A DNA stretch of 64,000 nucleotides, from positions 117,528-181,527 of the forward strand of contig DOEE01000002.1 of the NCBI GenBank assembly GCA_003524095.1, written 5' to 3'. Positions 32,393 to 45,700 of this stretch are shown one piece after another (the stretch's first letter is position 1; every line of letters starts with the position of its first letter). A program made the position numbers and the translations under genes. Source of the stretch: Clostridiales bacterium (GTDB taxonomy: Bacteria > Bacillota > Clostridia > Christensenellales > UBA1242). The notes below the pieces were generated by a model. The model was not told where the DNA came from. It worked only from the letters and a program-made list of their open reading frames with translations, and did not search any database.

Positions 32393-33850
32393 ATGGAACC
32401 AGTGCCGACGGGACAGTTGTGTGCAATAACAATAGGAGGGGTTAATATTTGGCTTTTCATTATAGCAATATTATTGCTTGGATGTTCAGCATACTTTTCT
32501 GCAAGCGAACTTGCATTTACAACTGTTAATCAAATCAGGCTTAAAAATTTGGCAGACAACAAAGTAAGGGGAGCAAGGAAGGCAATTTATATTGTAGAGC
32601 ATTACAACAAGACTTTGTCGACTATCCTAATTGGAAACAACTTAGTTAATATTGGAACGACAACAATTTGTGCTTACATATTTAGTATGCTTATTAGAGA
32701 CCCCGCACTTGCAAATATTCTCAACACAATTATAATGACTCTAATCATACTTACTTTTGGAGAAATTTTGCCTAAGACTTTGGCAAAAGCAGACCCACAA
32801 AAATTTGCACTTAGAACGAGTGGAATTATGTACATGCTTATGAAAATTTTGACACCAATTTCGTTCTTGTTTATTAAGATGCAATCGATTGCAACCAAGA
32901 AGGCAAAAAACCCAATTGACGACGAGCCAACAGTTACCGAAGGGGAACTTGAGAGTATAATTGACACTATGGAAGAAGAGGGTGTTATTGGTCACGATAA
33001 TGCAGATATGATGCAAGGTGTTCTTGATTTGCAAACTCATACAGCATACGACATAATGACACCAAGAGTAGACGTTTCTGCCATAAACTATACCGAAAGT
33101 GTCAAAAACATACAAGATGTATTTATGGATACAATGTATTCAAGATTGCCAGTTTATGATGAAACAATAGACAAAATTATCGGTGTGCTTAATCAAAAAG
33201 ACTTTTTCAAAGCGATGTTATCGGGCGAAAAAATTTATATCAAAAAGATTATGACCGAGCCTCTCTATATAAATGAAAATATGAAGGTCGACGAAGTTAT
33301 TCGAAAGATGCAATCCAACAAAAAACACATGGCAATAGTTCTTGATGAACATGGCGGAACTAGTGGTATTGTTTGTATGGAAGATGCCATTGAAGAAATG
33401 GTTGGCGAGATTTATGATGAACACGATGACGAAGTCAAAGAATTGATAGACAAAAAGAACGATACAGAATACATAGTAGACCCAGACATGGATGTCAAAG
33501 ATTTGTTTGAAATGCTTGAGATTGAGCATTTGCCAGAGACGAGTTATTCGTCGGTTGGTGGATTCTTGTTTGATTTGTCCGAAGAACTTCCAGTTCAAGG
33601 CAAAGTGATAGTTTATAAGACAATTGACGAAAGAATTGTTGATGGTGTTTATGTTTCAGTCAATGTTGAGTTGCATTTTACTTTGACCAAAGTAGAAGAC
33701 AATCGTATCAAAGAAATTTTGGTTAAGGTAGTAGATGTGGATACACCTATTGAACAAAAGGAAGAAAAACCATTTGAGGCATTAATTGAAAAGCACAAAA
33801 AGAAAAGACAAAAGAAAAACAAATCTGACAAAGAAAAATCTGAAGATTAA
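32393..33850 (+). CDS. CNNM/CorC (HlyC) family transport protein with CBS domains
   Basis: 485 residues: an N-terminal DUF21/CNNM membrane domain (about 15-185, with ASELAFTTVNQIRLKNLA and ILPKTLAKADP), a CBS pair (about 200-345, with TPRVDV and VLDEHGGTSGIV), then a CorC_HlyC transporter-associated domain (about 360-450, with SSVGGFLFDLSEELP). The tail is lysine-rich (KHKKKRQKKNKSDK). Members are linked to magnesium or other divalent-cation efflux. ATG with AAGGAG in a good leader and its own promoter. Its terminator is at 33865. Confidence 0.92.
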   Translation: MEPVPTGQLCAITIGGVNIWLFIIAILLLGCSAYFSASELAFTTVNQIRLKNLADNKVRGARKAIYIVEHYNKTLSTILIGNNLVNIGTTTICAYIFSMLIRDPALANILNTIIMTLIILTFGEILPKTLAKADPQKFALRTSGIMYMLMKILTPISFLFIKMQSIATKKAKNPIDDEPTVTEGELESIIDTMEEEGVIGHDNADMMQGVLDLQTHTAYDIMTPRVDVSAINYTESVKNIQDVFMDTMYSRLPVYDETIDKIIGVLNQKDFFKAMLSGEKIYIKKIMTEPLYINENMKVDEVIRKMQSNKKHMAIVLDEHGGTSGIVCMEDAIEEMVGEIYDEHDDEVKELIDKKNDTEYIVDPDMDVKDLFEMLEIEHLPETSYSSVGGFLFDLSEELPVQGKVIVYKTIDERIVDGVYVSVNVELHFTLTKVEDNRIKEILVKVVDVDTPIEQKEEKPFEALIEKHKKKRQKKNKSDKEKSED

Positions 33851-33864
33851 TTTTTGATTGAAAT

Positions 33865-33938
33865 AATTTGCATTTGATTGAGATTGACTCGCCCAAAAGG
33901 GGGATGTGAGAGAAAAAAATCATATGCAAATTTTTTTG
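33865..33938 (+). terminator. Intrinsic terminator after the CNNM/CorC gene
   Basis: AATTTGCAT (33865-33873) pairs with ATGCAAATT (33924-33932), extended inward by TGATT/AATCA, followed by T7. Confidence 0.75.
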
Positions 33939-33966
33939 ATTTTATAAAATTTTTTTATAAAAGTAC

Positions 33967-33995
33967 TTTTCAAATGCTTTTAGTTGTGATAGAAT
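33967..33995 (+). promoter_or_regulatory. Possible promoter of typA
   Basis: TTTTCA (33967-33972), a 17-nt spacer, then TAGAAT (33990-33995). The -35 box is weak. Confidence 0.4.
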
Positions 33996-34025
33996 ACTAC
34001 GTAATTTTTTGTAGATTCAAAAGAT

Positions 34026-34053
34026 AAGACAATTTTTGATTGTTTTATTTTTT
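34026..34053 (+). promoter_or_regulatory. Terminator-like hairpin in the typA leader
   Basis: AAGACAAT (34026-34033) pairs with ATTGTTTT (34039-34046, one GU), followed by ATTTTTT. It sits between the predicted promoter and the gene, so it could attenuate typA, but the stem is AT-rich and weak. Confidence 0.35.
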
Positions 34054-34141
34054 GAATTTAAATTTGAAAATTGGATAAAATTTGGATTTAAAGGTATTAA
34101 TTTACACAAAAATTCAAAATAGAGTTTAGGAGAAAATATTT

Positions 34142-35968
34142 ATGCAGAATGTAAGAAATGTGGCAATAATTGCCCACGTTGACCATGGCAAAACAAGTTT
34201 GGTTAACGAACTTTTGAAGCAAGGCCATGTATTTAGAGACAATCAAGTTATCGAAGATAGGGTTATGGATAGCAATGCTATCGAAAAGGAAAGAGGAATT
34301 ACGATTCTCTCCAAAAACACCGCTGTCATGTTTGAAGGAACTAAGATTAATATTGTCGACACTCCGGGACATGCTGACTTTGGTGGCGAAGTTGAACGTG
34401 TACTCAAAATGGTTGACGGTGTAATACTAGTGGTGGACGCGTTTGAAGGGCCTATGCCACAAACAAGATTCGTTCTTCAAAAAGCACTTGATCTTAATCA
34501 TAAGGTTATTGTTGTTGTTAATAAAATTGACAAACCCGAAGCGAGACCTAAGGAAGTTGTTGACGAAGTTCTTGAACTATTTCTTGACCTTAATGCCAAC
34601 GAAGAACAACTAGAGAGTCCATTCGTATTCTGTTCTTGTAGACAAGGAGTTGCAAGTTTAGATGCTGACAAGCCAGGGGTGGATATGCAACCTTTGTTTA
34701 AAACAATCGTAGATTATATTCCAGCCCCACATTGTGACGTCAATGCGCCTTTCCAAATGCTAGTTAGTTCGAGTGAACATAATGATTACTTGGGAAAACT
34801 ATCTATTGGAAAGATTGAACGTGGTGTAATTCATGTAAATGATACAGTTGAAGTTACAAACTACTATGGCGAGTGTAAAGCAAAACCTTTCAAAGTTGTT
34901 AATATCTTTGCTTTCGAAGGTCTTAAGAGAGTTCCTTTAACCGAGGCAAGTGCGGGAGATATTGTTTGTCTTGCGGGTAGCCAAGATGTAACAATTGGTG
35001 ATACAATTTGTGACAAATCTATGGTTGAGGCTATTCCTTTTGTTAAGATTAGCGAACCTTCCGTTCAAATGACTTTTAGTGTAAACAACAGTCCTTTTGC
35101 TGGAAAAGAAGGCAAATATTGTACTTCAAGACACCTAAGAGATAGGCTTTACAAAGAAAGTATTAGAGATTTAAGTCTCAAAGTGTTTGATACAGATAGT
35201 GCGGATAGTTTCACTGTTCTTGGTAGGGGCGAGATGCACATTTCTATTTTGATAGAAAATATGCGTAGAGACGGATATGAATTCCAAGTTTCTATGCCAA
35301 AAGTATTATTCAAAGAAATCGACGGCGTTAAATGTGAGCCAATAGATAGATTCGTTGCCGACGTTCCCGAAGATGCAGTTGGTGCTGTTATGTCAGAAAT
35401 CGGAAACCGCAAAGGCGAACTAGTTACAATGACCACACATGGTAGTCGTACAAGGCTAGAATTTTTGATTCCATCAAGAGGACTATTTGGCTACAAATCT
35501 CAATTCCTAACCGACACAAAGGGAGAAGGAATTATGTCCAGTGTATTCGAAAAATATGACGTATTTAAGGGAAATATTGAAAGACGTAGTTATGGCGCAC
35601 TTATTGCTTACGAAAATGGCGAAGCATGTCAATATGGACTATACAACTCTCAAGAAAGGGGTAGACTATTTATAACCCCAGGCACTCAGGTTTATGGCGG
35701 AATGATTGTTGGCATGAACCCAAAGGGTGTAGATATTGTTGTCAATGTTTGCAAGAAAAAACAATTAACAAATATGCGTTCTTCAGCAAGCGACGATGCT
35801 CTTAGACTTGAAGCACCTAAGATTATGACTTTGGAAGAATGTTTGGAATTCTTGGATGACGACGAACTTTTGGAAGTTACTCCAAAGAGTCTTAGACTTC
35901 GAAAAATTGTTCTTGACCATGTTACTCGTGGAAGAATGGATTTCCGTAAGAAAAACAATATTGAATAA
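34142..35968 (+). CDS. typA: Ribosome-associated GTPase TypA/BipA
   Basis: A translation-factor GTPase that helps 50S assembly and stress growth. 608 residues, the normal length. G-domain motifs: [10 protein letters not shown] (P-loop), RGITI (switch I), [10 protein letters not shown] (switch II), NKIDKPEA. Then EF-G-like domains II, III and V and the BipA-specific C-terminal domain ([37 protein letters not shown]). ATG with AGGAG nine bases upstream. Single-gene unit. Confidence 0.97.
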   Translation: MQNVRNVAIIAHVDHGKTSLVNELLKQGHVFRDNQVIEDRVMDSNAIEKERGITILSKNTAVMFEGTKINIVDTPGHADFGGEVERVLKMVDGVILVVDAFEGPMPQTRFVLQKALDLNHKVIVVVNKIDKPEARPKEVVDEVLELFLDLNANEEQLESPFVFCSCRQGVASLDADKPGVDMQPLFKTIVDYIPAPHCDVNAPFQMLVSSSEHNDYLGKLSIGKIERGVIHVNDTVEVTNYYGECKAKPFKVVNIFAFEGLKRVPLTEASAGDIVCLAGSQDVTIGDTICDKSMVEAIPFVKISEPSVQMTFSVNNSPFAGKEGKYCTSRHLRDRLYKESIRDLSLKVFDTDSADSFTVLGRGEMHISILIENMRRDGYEFQVSMPKVLFKEIDGVKCEPIDRFVADVPEDAVGAVMSEIGNRKGELVTMTTHGSRTRLEFLIPSRGLFGYKSQFLTDTKGEGIMSSVFEKYDVFKGNIERRSYGALIAYENGEACQYGLYNSQERGRLFITPGTQVYGGMIVGMNPKGVDIVVNVCKKKQLTNMRSSASDDALRLEAPKIMTLEECLEFLDDDELLEVTPKSLRLRKIVLDHVTRGRMDFRKKNNIE

Positions 35969-36081
35969 TCTACAAAAAATAATTGCCGATTACTTGCGAT
36001 TTTCCAAAGTGATATAAACGTTATTTGATTTCGATTCTAAATCTTAATTAAAAAACGTCGAATAATTCAATAAAAATATCA

Positions 36082-36142
36082 AAAACTAAGCAAAATAAAG
36101 CGGGTTTCAAAAGTCGCTTCAAAAACACTTGCTTAGTTTTTT
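36082..36142 (+). terminator. Intrinsic terminator after typA
   Basis: AAAACTAAGCAA (36082-36093) pairs with TTGCTTAGTTTT (36129-36140), 12 bp, with an inner AGCG/CGCT, then a long T-run. Confidence 0.85.
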
Positions 36143-36363
36143 TTGTGACCCATATTTCTCAGTGTTTAATCAAAAATAAAACATGCTAGTATGCTTCAAA
36201 CTATAGTTATAAATACATAACCGTTACTCTAATTGCAATATTTTAGACAATTACAAACATGGGTATGTGGCTTCAAAAAATCACAAATTTCTTGCTTAAT
36301 TTGCTAAAAAATTGTCAATTTTTTGTAATAAAACTTTGCATAAAAATAAATAACAAAAATAGT

Positions 36364-36448
36364 TTTTGTCAAGACGAGTGTGTTTTTTGACAAAAGTATT
36401 TTTTCAAAATTTTTAATTCATAAATTCTTTATGAATTAATTTTTTTTG
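36364..36448 (+). repeat. Two AT-rich palindromes in the long gap before the giant gene
   Basis: TTTTGTCAA (36364-36372) / TTGACAAAA (36387-36395) is a 9-bp inverted repeat. TTAATTCATAAA-TTC-TTTATGAATTAA (36413-36439) is a 12-bp perfect hairpin followed by T8, a terminator-like structure with no gene just before it. The remaining sequence from 36143 to 36608 is AT-rich and shows no gene. Confidence 0.5.
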
Positions 36449-36608
36449 AAATCTACAAAATTTATTGATAATATATATATTTACTCAAAATTTGCAAAAA
36501 CTATTTTTACTAGAATTCATGGCTTTAATACTAGATTTTTTACATATTTTTGCATAAAAATGCAAATTGAGACAATTTAATTAATTTTTCTTTTGGTATC
36601 CAAATAAT

Positions 36609-36637
36609 TTGACAAGATTTTTTTTAAAATATAAACT
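36609..36637 (+). promoter_or_regulatory. Promoter of the giant surface-protein gene
   Basis: TTGACA (36609-36614), a 17-nt spacer, then TAAACT (36632-36637). The leader of about 80 nt ends in a small hairpin (AAAGTAT/ATACTTT, 36694-36711) just before the ribosome site GAAGG. Confidence 0.6.
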
Positions 36638-36725
36638 AGTAATAGTATTATTATTTTTATGCGTGGGCGTGCGCATAAGAGTAAGACAATTTAAAAGTAT
36701 TTGTATACTTTGAAGGTAGGGTAAA

Positions 36726-39700
36726 ATGGAAGAAAGAGAAAGTAGCGAAAGAAAAAGTTTACTTATCAAAACTATTTTAATTATCATATTACTTTTGTTG
36801 TCATTCTTGGCGACAATCCTTTATGTGTATCTTTATCCAAAGACCACAGTAAATCTCTATAAGGACGACCCATCTCATCCTTATTCATCGTTTACAATCA
36901 AAAGGTATTCCACCCTTTCTTCCTTGCCGGGAATCGAAAAGACGGGATATACATTCTTGTATTGGACGTATGACGATTGGAATGGCGAAAGGTTTGATTT
37001 AAACAAAGAATTGGATTCCGAAGTAATCAATCTTTATGCAAACTACACAGCCAATCAATGTGTAATCAACTACTACGTTCAAATGTATTCCGAAGTAGAC
37101 GGCTACTACGATACGATTATTAAGACCGAGCCAATTCTATATGGCGATTCATATACAGTTTGGAACCCAGTTGATAGAAATGGAAACTTGCTTCCAGACT
37201 TCCCTGTTATGAATGGTTTCCATTTTGCGGGTTGGACACTCGAAAAAATGGTTGACGAAAACGACACTAACCTTTCAGGCAAACTATACGAACCAAATAC
37301 TGAGCGTTTCTATACCCAACCAAGCGAAACTATGAACCTACATGCCTTTTATATGAAAAATAGATACTCAATCAATTTGCATACAGGCATCAAATACGAA
37401 ATGAATGGCGGAGTTCCTGCTAGAGACGAAAATAACGAGTATATTATCAAAAATTCGGATAATGAAGTTATAAAAGACCAAGTTATCTTCCAACAATCTT
37501 TGGGAGATATCGCCGAAGCACACAAAAACATGGAACTAAATGTAGATATCTATGGTGACGAAGCCAGCGAATATGAATTCCTAGGCTGGTACTTAGACCC
37601 TGAATACAAAGTTTCAATTGATAGTCACGAACTAATTTTGCAAGTTGAGAGAACAACTGGTATTCCTTATTACGAATACGAAATTAATGGCGAAAAAATC
37701 AAAAGCTATGCCAAAGTTATCGGCACTAAGGAAGACGGAAGCGACGATTATGGCTTTGACATTTACTCTAAGTGGCAAAGAAAATGTTACAAAATCACAT
37801 TAAACAAAAATTCAAATAGGTCAACAGGCAAACTTGAACCTATCTACCTATATAAAGTTAATTTTGACGAAAATGGCAATGCACTAGGTTTTGGTGCTTA
37901 TTACAATGACGGAAACTCGGCTACAAATACATACTTTACTTACGAAGGATATGCAAATGGTGGTCACTACTCCAAAGTTAATTTGGAATATCGTGAGACT
38001 ATGGGGTCAACAAATGTTGTTGATAACGACTTTGTAACAAGTGTCAAAGATAGTTCTGGTAGACAAACATACAGGCTTATCGGTTGGACAGATAGTATTA
38101 ATACCAAAAATGAAGGTACTAATTGGTATTCAAAATGGCAACAAGTTGCGTGGTCAAAGGAATATGTTGAATCTGGAACAGAACAAAAACTACGCACAGG
38201 CGCTATTTCATATGGCAATAGTGTGTATAGCCAAACTTTGAGCAAAGACGTAACTCTTTATGCACAATGGTCACAACTATTTGATATTAAATTTGCTTAT
38301 GCGAGTGGTTCAAATCAAGACAACTTTGTTTGGAGTGGAATCGAAGGCGAATGGTTTGTATTGCCAAATATGACAGATATTATCAATCGTCCAAATGGCA
38401 ATGGTCAACCATGGACAAAACAATACAACAATTTTGCCGGTTGGACAACTGGTACAAGTTCGCTTGCAACCAAATACTACGAAAGAATAAATGGCGAATT
38501 AAATCCTGAATACATTTATACTATCGGTAGAACAAGTGCCACACTCATTGTTCTATGGCAAAAAACACCTTATAAGGTAAGTTTCTATACAAATGACGGG
38601 ACAAACGATATTCATACTTTTTATGAACCCGTTTATGGCGGAACATTTAGATATTATCCGGGCGCGCCAACTAGGACAGGATACTTGTTTACTGGCTGGT
38701 CACAAACCAAATTTGCAGATGGTCAGTATGCAAGGCTAAGGCGTGAATCCAAAGATAACGGAACAACAATCACGTCCGACAAAATGGCATATACATCTTC
38801 ATCAAACTTTCATATTACTGGAAACATGGCCTTTTATGCAAGTTGGACACCAGATTACATGATTGAGTACAATGCTAATGGTGGAACTTTCTCATCTTCA
38901 AGCAAAACTCTATATAGATATAGCGAAATCGTGTCTTCTTCCAAATCGCAACTCAATCTAAAAGCGAATATTTATGTCGGCAATAGAATTGCACTTACTA
39001 GAGAAGGCTATGACTTCAAAGGCTGGCAAGTTCAGTGTGCTGACGGAACTTATGCAACCATTAAGTCAAGTTCAACTACACGAACAACATTCGACTTTTA
39101 TGACAACAAATTCTATAGTTATAGAGCCGAAGGTGTCATGGTTGACGAAAATAACAAAACTCAATTTGTTATGACTGACAACACTGTTACTTTACAAGCG
39201 CTTTGGGAAGCTAAAAAGTTCAAAATTACAATTATTGATACTCGTGCAAATGGCACAAACTCAAATACAAGGGTGGACGTAGTTAGATATGACGACTTGT
39301 ATACTTTCCCAATCGAAGATAGTTTAGGGGTTAACTACAATACAAAAATCGGTTACAAACTTGTTGGATTCTCAACATCAAGAGATGGCACTGGCACAAG
39401 ATATGATGTTACCTACGTAGACGGCAGTCCAGTTATGCCAACTATCGGTGACGAAGAAACAAAAATCAAATCCAACTTGACATTCTATACAATTTACGAA
39501 CAAAAAGATATAACCTTGGAGTACTATCTTCCAAAAGAAGATGGCGAACCAATAGGATTTAGACCAACTGCAACAAATGTAACAGCACCAGGCACAATTA
39601 GTTATGGTCAAACACTAGTTTTGCCAACTGTAACATCGGCTGATGTTACTAGTGCGGGAATTAACTCAAAATATAAATTCAAATACTGGTACTATGTAGA

Positions 39701-42700
39701 TAATGGTGTAGAAAAAGTCGTTAAATCGGGCGACTCAGCGTTGTTCCACGACGAAAACGACAAACTTAAATTATATGCAAAACTCGAAGTAGAGTCTTAC
39801 TATGTATCTTTGAGTATTACCAATCCATTCAAAGATTCAAACTACATCGTCGAAACTATTGACGTTGGAAGTTTTGAAAAGAATGTTAAAATTGGCGAAG
39901 CAAAATACAACCAAGTAATGTACAAACTTTACGATAGACTAAGCAAAATCCTAAGTGATTACGTTTTGAGAATCGAAAAAACTACTTTGACTGATGCTGA
40001 CGGAAATGAATACGAAGTAATCTCAAAAGTAATTTTCAAAGGCTACTACTTGAACGGATTGTTTACAAGAACAGCCACTCCAGTTGAATTTAACAAAGAT
40101 ACAATCTTGACGGGTACTTCTAACAATATTGTAATTGTAACAAAATGGGATGCAAATACAGTTAATTTGGTGTATAAGAGTGGCGAAGAAGAAGGCGCAC
40201 AAACAAAGAATTTCTCAGAAAAGTATAGTTCTGAGATTCAATTCCAGTCTAATACATTATTCACTTTGGAAGGCGGTCTTCAAATTAAGAGTTGGTATAT
40301 CAAATCTACAAATGAGACTTTGAGTCCACTATATTTCGAAGCCGACAGTTATTTGACAGGTCAAAACGGAAAATATCCAAACCTAGACACCTTGAGTGCA
40401 AACGGATATATTACTTGGAGTGATAGCGGAGTAGGAACTATTACTATTTATGCAAACACTCAACAAATTTGCGAAGTTACCTACTATACCTATAACGGCA
40501 GTGCTACTCCAAGCGAAGCAACTACTCTCAAACAAACTTTCCCACTTGGCGAACTTCCAAGTTTGCGTAGTGGTGTAAACTATGGCGACATGGTGTTTGA
40601 AGGCTGGTATTACAAGGGCAAAAAAGTCACTTCTATCCCAGTTTCAAACTCAAACCCAAATGTAAGTTTGTATGCAAATTATACATACAAATATTCAGTT
40701 AAAAACGTAAGCATAATTGACAACATTATCAGTTTCCCAGAGTTAAAGAAATATTCCAAAACCCTTGATTTACTTGGTGTTGAAAAGGATGCGGAAACAG
40801 GTCAGTATATTTGCAAAAACTACGATAGTGCAACCGACAAATATACATATACCAATCAAATTTCTTTGACCGCGCCAACAAGCGAAGACATAACTATTCC
40901 AACTGGTTATAATTACCATGGAATCAAGTTTATGAACGAAAACATAATTTATTCTTTGGCTGATGTTAATGCGGGAATTACAAAAGCAGTAGATGGCACA
41001 AACTTTGAAATTCAAACTTATTTTACAAAGACATATACTCTCAAATATAGACTTGACACAAATGATAACCAGACATTTGGAGATGATACTACTGACGACA
41101 AGGTAGAGACTTATCAAGTAGGCTATGATAATGTTGCTGTCGACAATAGCACTATTAATTTTATAGCCAAAAAACCAGCACATACATTTGTTGGCTGGAA
41201 GATATTGTTGGCGGATGGAACATTGTCCGAAAAAACCTATGTACTAGGCGAAGGTATTACGCTTTCTACTGTAGAAACCGTGTTAAAACCAGTATTCGGC
41301 GCTCCTGCAACAGGAACTATTGAAGTTATCATTCAATTAATAAAGAGTTCAACAGAAAGCGGAGATAAACCACCAATCACCATTCATAATGGCGAAACTT
41401 ATACATTTACAGGAAGTAAGGACGACATAGGCAATAGAGTTAGTGACGTGTGGGGTTCTGGCACACATGATTTGTATCGTTGGAAGGCAAACAGCACTGC
41501 CAAATCTTATCTAAACAAAGAATACTTTGAAATTGGCGATAGTTTTACTGTTCCAACAGCAATTCAAGAAGACTTAATTTTCACATTCACTGGCGAATGG
41601 GTCAAAAAATACATTATAGATTTTACTCAAGATGCTGAGCATGTTTTGGCAGAGTACACAACCAAATCTGTAACATTGCAAGAAGGTGTGGAATTTACTT
41701 TGAAAGAGACACCTACTATTCCAACTCCGGGCATAACCTTTGAGTATTGGCTAGTTACAATAGGTGGCAAAGAAATCGAAATTAGAGTAGGTGACAAAAT
41801 TGTTGTTACTACAAATTCGACCTATACATTTGATAGTACATTAACTAATGTAACTCATTATTTCCCAATGCTTAATGGTCTTGAAAATACATATACGTTG
41901 GTTGGCTCTTGGACAAGTGTCAAATATGATGTTACTCTAAATATCGTAGACCCACTAGACCCAAATACCACATTGCATACACTCAAATTAGTTGATGTCC
42001 CATATGGCACAACAATTGGCAATCGTGAAATGCTAGATAGTTCATTTAAATATCTTGACGAAGCAAGCAAAGGATTGATAAGTACTATCCTTGGAATGGA
42101 AAACGACAGTCGTGGTATTCGTTGTTGGAAAGACAAAGACGGAAATGTCGTTGTCCTTCAAAACATAAGCGGTAATTTGGAATTATACGCTGTTTGGGAA
42201 AATAAATACAGTGTTGAATATGTGGCAGAATCCACAGAATTTGGCTATTCTCAGACAATGCCTACCACCTATCATTTACATGGCGACAAGATTACATTTA
42301 ATAATGTATTGAGTAGTATTTATCGCAAAGGATATATGACAGTATACTTTGCCGACGGCAAGTATAATGTAATTAGTGGTCCTGTAAACGATTATTATCA
42401 ATTAACCAAGTTTGGCATCACAAACAAGGATACTGGTGACTTGCTTGCCACACTCGAAATAGACGAAGATAATTCTTTCTCAAGTTTTGAAATCATCAAC
42501 GCAAATATCACAATTACTCCAATCTTTGAGCGTATTAGCAAAGTTACATTCAAAGACAATACAGCCGACGACGGCGGTCAAGTTGTTTTTCAAGATAGTC
42601 AAGAAAAATATGTTGTGTTTGTAAAAACTGGCGAGACTTTGGAATTAAAAGACTTTAATACAAGTCGAACAGGATTTGCATTTGTTGGCTGGAATGAAGA

Positions 42701-45700
42701 TAAGACTAGCGAAACCATACAAGACAAGGTTACCGGCAACGGCAGTGAAATTACTGTGTATGCTGTTTGGGCAAGCACACGAAAAGCACAATTTGTTTTG
42801 CAGATTCAATATGTGGGTGGACTCAACTCAGTTACATTGTTTGAGTTACCACTTACCAAACTTAACAAAATCAACATGACTACTTTGCAAAGTTATTTGG
42901 ATGATTCTTCCAAGAACGGAAACTTCCTTAAAATAGCCAATCTTCAAACCCTAGGCCACCCAGCATATATTTACAATGGCCAAAGATTCTATCTTGACGG
43001 ATTTAATGTTACAGACAATACTAACAACAAAACACATTATAGCCTAAGTGAGTTGTGTAATATTGATTTTGGAGCATCAAACTTTAATACTAGCGAAAAT
43101 GTCACAGTTATGCTTAATACTTATGACATATTCTCTATCACCTATATTAATTCTTATGATGCAACAAGCGGAATTAATGAAGTTGATTATTTTGTATCTA
43201 ATGAGAAAAGTTCGGGGAAATTAGTTGCTAGCACACAATTTGAAACTCTAACCTTGCCAAATCAACTAACAAATCCTACTGTTACAAGACCAAATTATTC
43301 TCCAGCGTACTGGTCGAGTTCTTCTAGTGAATATACTCAAAATAGTGCATCTAAGTATTATTTTAACAATGCAAGTTCATTGACTCTTACAAGTTCTCAA
43401 CTCAAGACTATTTCAAGAAGCCTAAGAGAGAAAAATTCACAAAATTATAACTTGTACTTGATGTGGGAATACAAAAATATCAATGTTAAACTCAACTTGA
43501 TAGCAACTCTCAAAGATACTGCCGATATCAACGACCAAAACGAGACTGTACTTACTGACCCATATTTGGAATATCGCAAGTCAACAGATGGCTCAGGCAT
43601 TAAATTTGTAAATGTTCCAAACTTCATTCATATTTATAGCAATAATGTGCTTGTTAGAATGTTTAATCAAAACAACTATGATTTTAACAAAGCCGACTCG
43701 CCAATAACCGCTCAAGTTAAGTATAATTCAAGTATTTATTTGAGTGCAAAATTTAATGAAAACTTTACACGAAATACATCGGTTGGCGGATACAATTTGG
43801 TCGGATTTACAAAGAGTCTTTACAAACTTGGCGAAACTTGTGAAAGTTCAAAAATTTATCGTTTGAATAGAAACATTACTATCAATGATGATATACTCAC
43901 AAACGGCGAACTAATTTTGTATCCATATTACGAATTAGAATCGGCACGCATGATATATGTTTACGCCGAAAACGGAACGGCACAAGTACAAATTTCAAAT
44001 TCACCAGTTTCTGGCTTTGTTCAAGCACCTTCGGATAATGACAAAAATGAAGAAATTTCATATAATGACTATATAGTTAATAGATTTAGCCAAATCGTAA
44101 TTACTGCAAACAAACCAGATAGCGGTTATGTGTTCAAAGAATTCCACAAAGACGATACCTTTAATGCAAACATAGTGGATAATGTGCTTTCGCTTGATTG
44201 CAAACAGTTCTTTGATGGAACACAAGAAAATGGGCTACGCTTTGTAGAGATTCATTACGAACCAATCGAAGTCAAAGTTACTATGGATTTAGACTACAAA
44301 TATGATTTAAAATCTGGTAGTGATGTGGGCTCAATCACATTTGCTGATGGCGGTAAGAGTGACAAAGAATTCTCTGGTACAATCAATACCGACAACAGAA
44401 ATTACACAGTTAGAATTACAAGCAATAGCGGATTTGAATACTCAATTAATAATACTGATTCATATTATAACTACCAATTCTATTTGGATAGCGGATATAC
44501 TAGACCACTTGAAAGTGTAGACGGAAAAACCATACTTGTATCTGACTTAGATATTACTTATGGCACAGAAAATACAGCAACACTATATGTTCTTGCTACT
44601 CCAAAAACTTACATGGTTAGTTTCAATATTAACAAAGGAACACTTACTCAATCTTCAAAACTTAGAGCAACATCTAACGAGATATTTAATTGTGGCGAAG
44701 TTTTGTTTGATGTAGCGGTCGGAACTGCAAACGTCTATGTAGGCTCAATTCTTGACCTTCCAACCAAAGAGACTATCAAAGACAACCCAATGAACCTAAG
44801 TTATCCAAATGTAGTATTCCTAGGTTTCTATGTTCAAGGCGACCAGTCAAGAGAAATAAAAACTGAATACACAGTAACATCAAACACAATATTTAACGAA
44901 CTATACTCAGATAGCGTTGTTATCATGCAATACAATTATTTGGGTAGAACTACTATGGTTAGTTACCAAGCAGGTAGCGAAGTTATAGTGGGTGACGGTG
45001 TAGACCAAAGTGCATTTGATATTGCCTATGAGTTTATGCACTGGAAACATGGCACGAATATATATAATTTTGGCGACAAAATTACTATTCAGAATTCGAT
45101 GATTTTGGAAGGTGTTTTCCAAGGCAAAGATATAACTTTCAAATATTCTTACAATACAGGTAGCGACCAAACAACTTATGATGATACTTCCAAATATGGT
45201 CAAGATTATGTGCTTATTTCCGAAGAAGACAACAAACTTACTAATTTGAAAACCGACCCAACCCAATATATTTATGGCTGGAAATACACATACTCAGTAG
45301 GTGAAGAGACTAGAGATATTACATTCAAGGCAGGAACTACAATTCCATTTGATTCATGGCTAGGCTTTGAGTATAGCGAAACTAACAAAACTATTGTATT
45401 AAATGCGGTTTACTTTAATAAATATCAATACCAAATTGTATATGATGTAACAACAAATGTTAGCAATGCGGGAGAATTTAGTTCTCAAAACTATGTAGTA
45501 AGGTCAAATAGCGAACAAGATTTGTCGTTTGCAGACGAATTGCTATTCAAAATCAACTCAGTTCAGCCACAAAATTCAAATGAGAATTTACTCTTTACAC
45601 AATACTCAGTTAAAGTATCTACCGATGGCGGTTCAAATTTTGTAAATGATACAACAAACCTAAACCTAGTTGCTGGCGGAAAACTTAAACTACTTAGTCC

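Noticed and set aside
36364..36448. CRISPR-like array in the gap before the giant gene
   Set aside because: There are only two unrelated palindromes, no repeated direct unit and no spacers.
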